Source of the DNA: a virus
Virus record (IMG/VR): IMGVR_UViG_3300003890_000024
Location: 1 to 21,551 of that record
Reading direction: 5' to 3' (one strand)
DNA: 21,551 nucleotides
The notes below the pieces were generated by a model. It worked only from the letters and a program-made list of their open reading frames with translations. It searched no databases and was not told the origin of the DNA. Position numbers and translations under genes: made by a program. Shown in pieces: positions 20,461-21,551 of the stretch; position 1 is the stretch's first letter, and each line of letters starts with the position of its first letter.

Positions 20461-21551
20461 ATGAGACTTACAATCGGAATGGCAACGTATGATGATTTCG
20501 ATGGAGCATATTTCACGATCCAAGCACTTCGTCTTTATCATCAAGAAGTGATGGATCGAGTAGAAATTATTGTTATTGATAATAATCCGAACTCTTCATC
20601 TAGTAAGTATTTGGAGAATTTCGTGGTCAATTGGGCACACGGAAAATATGTTCCATTTAATGAAGTGACTGGTACGACTGTACCTAGGGATAAAGTCTTT
20701 GAATATGCACAAACTGAAGCTGTAATGTGTGTTGATAGTCATGTAATGATCTGGCCAGGAGCGATTAAAAAGCTGCTCAATTATTATGAGAGTAATCCAG
20801 ACACTAAAAATTTGTATTCTGGCCCATTAGTGTATGATGATTTGACAACGTATTCCACGCATTTTAACAATGTGTGGAGGAGTGAGATGTTGGGAATATG
20901 GGGAACTGCGTGGAAGTGTGACGAGAATTGCGACTTCATATTCACAACGATCCCATCTACTGAAAATATTGAAAGTATTGTGACGTTGGATATGAGGCAT
21001 AAACCTTTGGACAAGTGTCCTAAGTGCGGTAAGAAATATCCTGGGTTACTTGATGCAAGAAAGTTGCATAACACGCTAGCATCTATTGGATGCAAGGTGT
21101 ATGGGGAAATAAATGACAATCCATTTTCCATCCCAGGAATGGGATTAGGCCTTTTCACAGCATTGAAAAAGAACTGGTTAGGATTCAATCCTAACTTTAG
21201 AGGGTTTGGTGGAGAGGAGATGTATATCCATGAAAAATATAGGATGAATGGTGGTGATTGTATTTGTTTGCCGTTCTTAAGATGGGTCCATAGGTTTGCG
21301 AGACCAGCAGGTGTGCCTTATGTAAAGCATTTGACTGTGTGGAATAAAGTTAGGAATTATGTGATTGGTAGGCAAGAACTTGGCCTTAAAGTCGATGATA
21401 TCTATGCTCATTTCAAGGAGAGGATGCCTAAACATGAATGGGATTATCTTCTTGAAGATCCAATTGGACACACGTTTTTACCGTCGCATGTTGGAGCAAG
21501 TACTGTTCAAAATCCAGGTAGGCCACAACCAAGGGCAAGTGCTGATTATAA
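20461..21551 (+). CDS. GT-A glycosyltransferase with DSH motif (partial, runs off the window)
   Basis: 363 codons visible without a stop. The N-terminus MRLTIGMATYDDFDG with a first strand ending VIDNN (about residue 40) is the nucleotide-binding start of a GT-A fold (family 2-like). VMCVDSHVMIWPG places Asp92-Ser93-His94 where GT-A enzymes bind the metal; DSH is the form known in polypeptide GalNAc-transferases (GT27). Further on, GFGGEEMYIHEKYRMNGGD (about 248-266) and LPFLRWVHRF resemble their WGGE...SFR...CGG and C-terminal VGH segments. Two Cys pairs (153/157, 186/189) in the middle suggest a zinc-binding insert. AAGGAG (20449-20454) favours ATG 20461 over 20455. It follows the mucin-like gene by 53 bases. 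Sugar and acceptor are not known. Confidence 0.85.
   Translation, partial: MRLTIGMATYDDFDGAYFTIQALRLYHQEVMDRVEIIVIDNNPNSSSSKYLENFVVNWAHGKYVPFNEVTGTTVPRDKVFEYAQTEAVMCVDSHVMIWPGAIKKLLNYYESNPDTKNLYSGPLVYDDLTTYSTHFNNVWRSEMLGIWGTAWKCDENCDFIFTTIPSTENIESIVTLDMRHKPLDKCPKCGKKYPGLLDARKLHNTLASIGCKVYGEINDNPFSIPGMGLGLFTALKKNWLGFNPNFRGFGGEEMYIHEKYRMNGGDCICLPFLRWVHRFARPAGVPYVKHLTVWNKVRNYVIGRQELGLKVDDIYAHFKERMPKHEWDYLLEDPIGHTFLPSHVGASTVQNPGRPQPRASADY

Overview
The window is one strand of a tailed dsDNA bacteriophage or prophage: the late, structural gene block of a siphovirus-like member of Caudoviricetes. It is AT-rich (roughly 40% G+C by eye), every convincing gene is on the + strand, genes are tightly packed, and most starts carry a Shine-Dalgarno (SD) site. 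The order (large terminase, portal, protease/capsid, decoration, connector, tail terminator, tail tube, frameshifted tail chaperones, tape measure, tail tip) is that of a lambda-like morphogenesis operon. No sheath or baseplate gene is seen, and the 1220-residue tape measure implies a long non-contractile tail. No host gene, integrase or lysis gene is in view, so the host cannot be named. Cys/Thr-rich tail proteins of this style resemble what I recall from Planctomycetes-associated phages, but this is weak.

Layout. 1-95: a strong sigma70-type promoter leading into the terminase. 96-2694: large terminase and a small zinc ribbon. 2695-3131: a 437-base non-coding region, G+C-rich in its first half and G-rich/repetitive in its second, with hairpins, two terminator-like structures, a G-quadruplex motif, an 8-base repeat and a 15-base palindrome. 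3132-4109: an Ig-like/BppU-like protein with deviant codon use and a head-spike-base-like protein. 4124-8721: portal, a fused prohead protease/major capsid protein, a small unknown and a decoration protein. 8728-10370: connector, tail terminator, tail tube and a small unknown. 10382-12203: an unusual cassette of membrane-anchored papain-like cysteine peptidase, secreted/membrane thioredoxin-fold protein, and a membrane protein overlapping it in the -1 frame. 12204-12350: a leader peptide, hairpin and intrinsic terminator. 12351-13213: tail assembly chaperones, apparently joined by -1 frameshifting at T TTT TTC. 13222-17470: tail completion protein and tape measure. 17497-20407: a tail-tip-type unknown and a large Cys-rich, Thr-rich protein. 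20461 to the end: a partial GT-A glycosyltransferase with a DSH motif.

How they work together. Terminase, portal and capsid genes build and fill the head; the connector, terminator, tube, chaperone and tape-measure genes build the tail; the 3' genes probably form the tail tip and host-binding parts. The most interesting idea is that the last two genes form a pair: a mucin-like protein with TTTxEP and TTQPP linkers next to a glycosyltransferase whose DSH and GGEE...H motifs resemble polypeptide GalNAc-transferases. The second is the peptidase/thioredoxin/membrane cassette inside the tail operon, with a possible -1 recoding site, followed by an attenuator-like RNA element.
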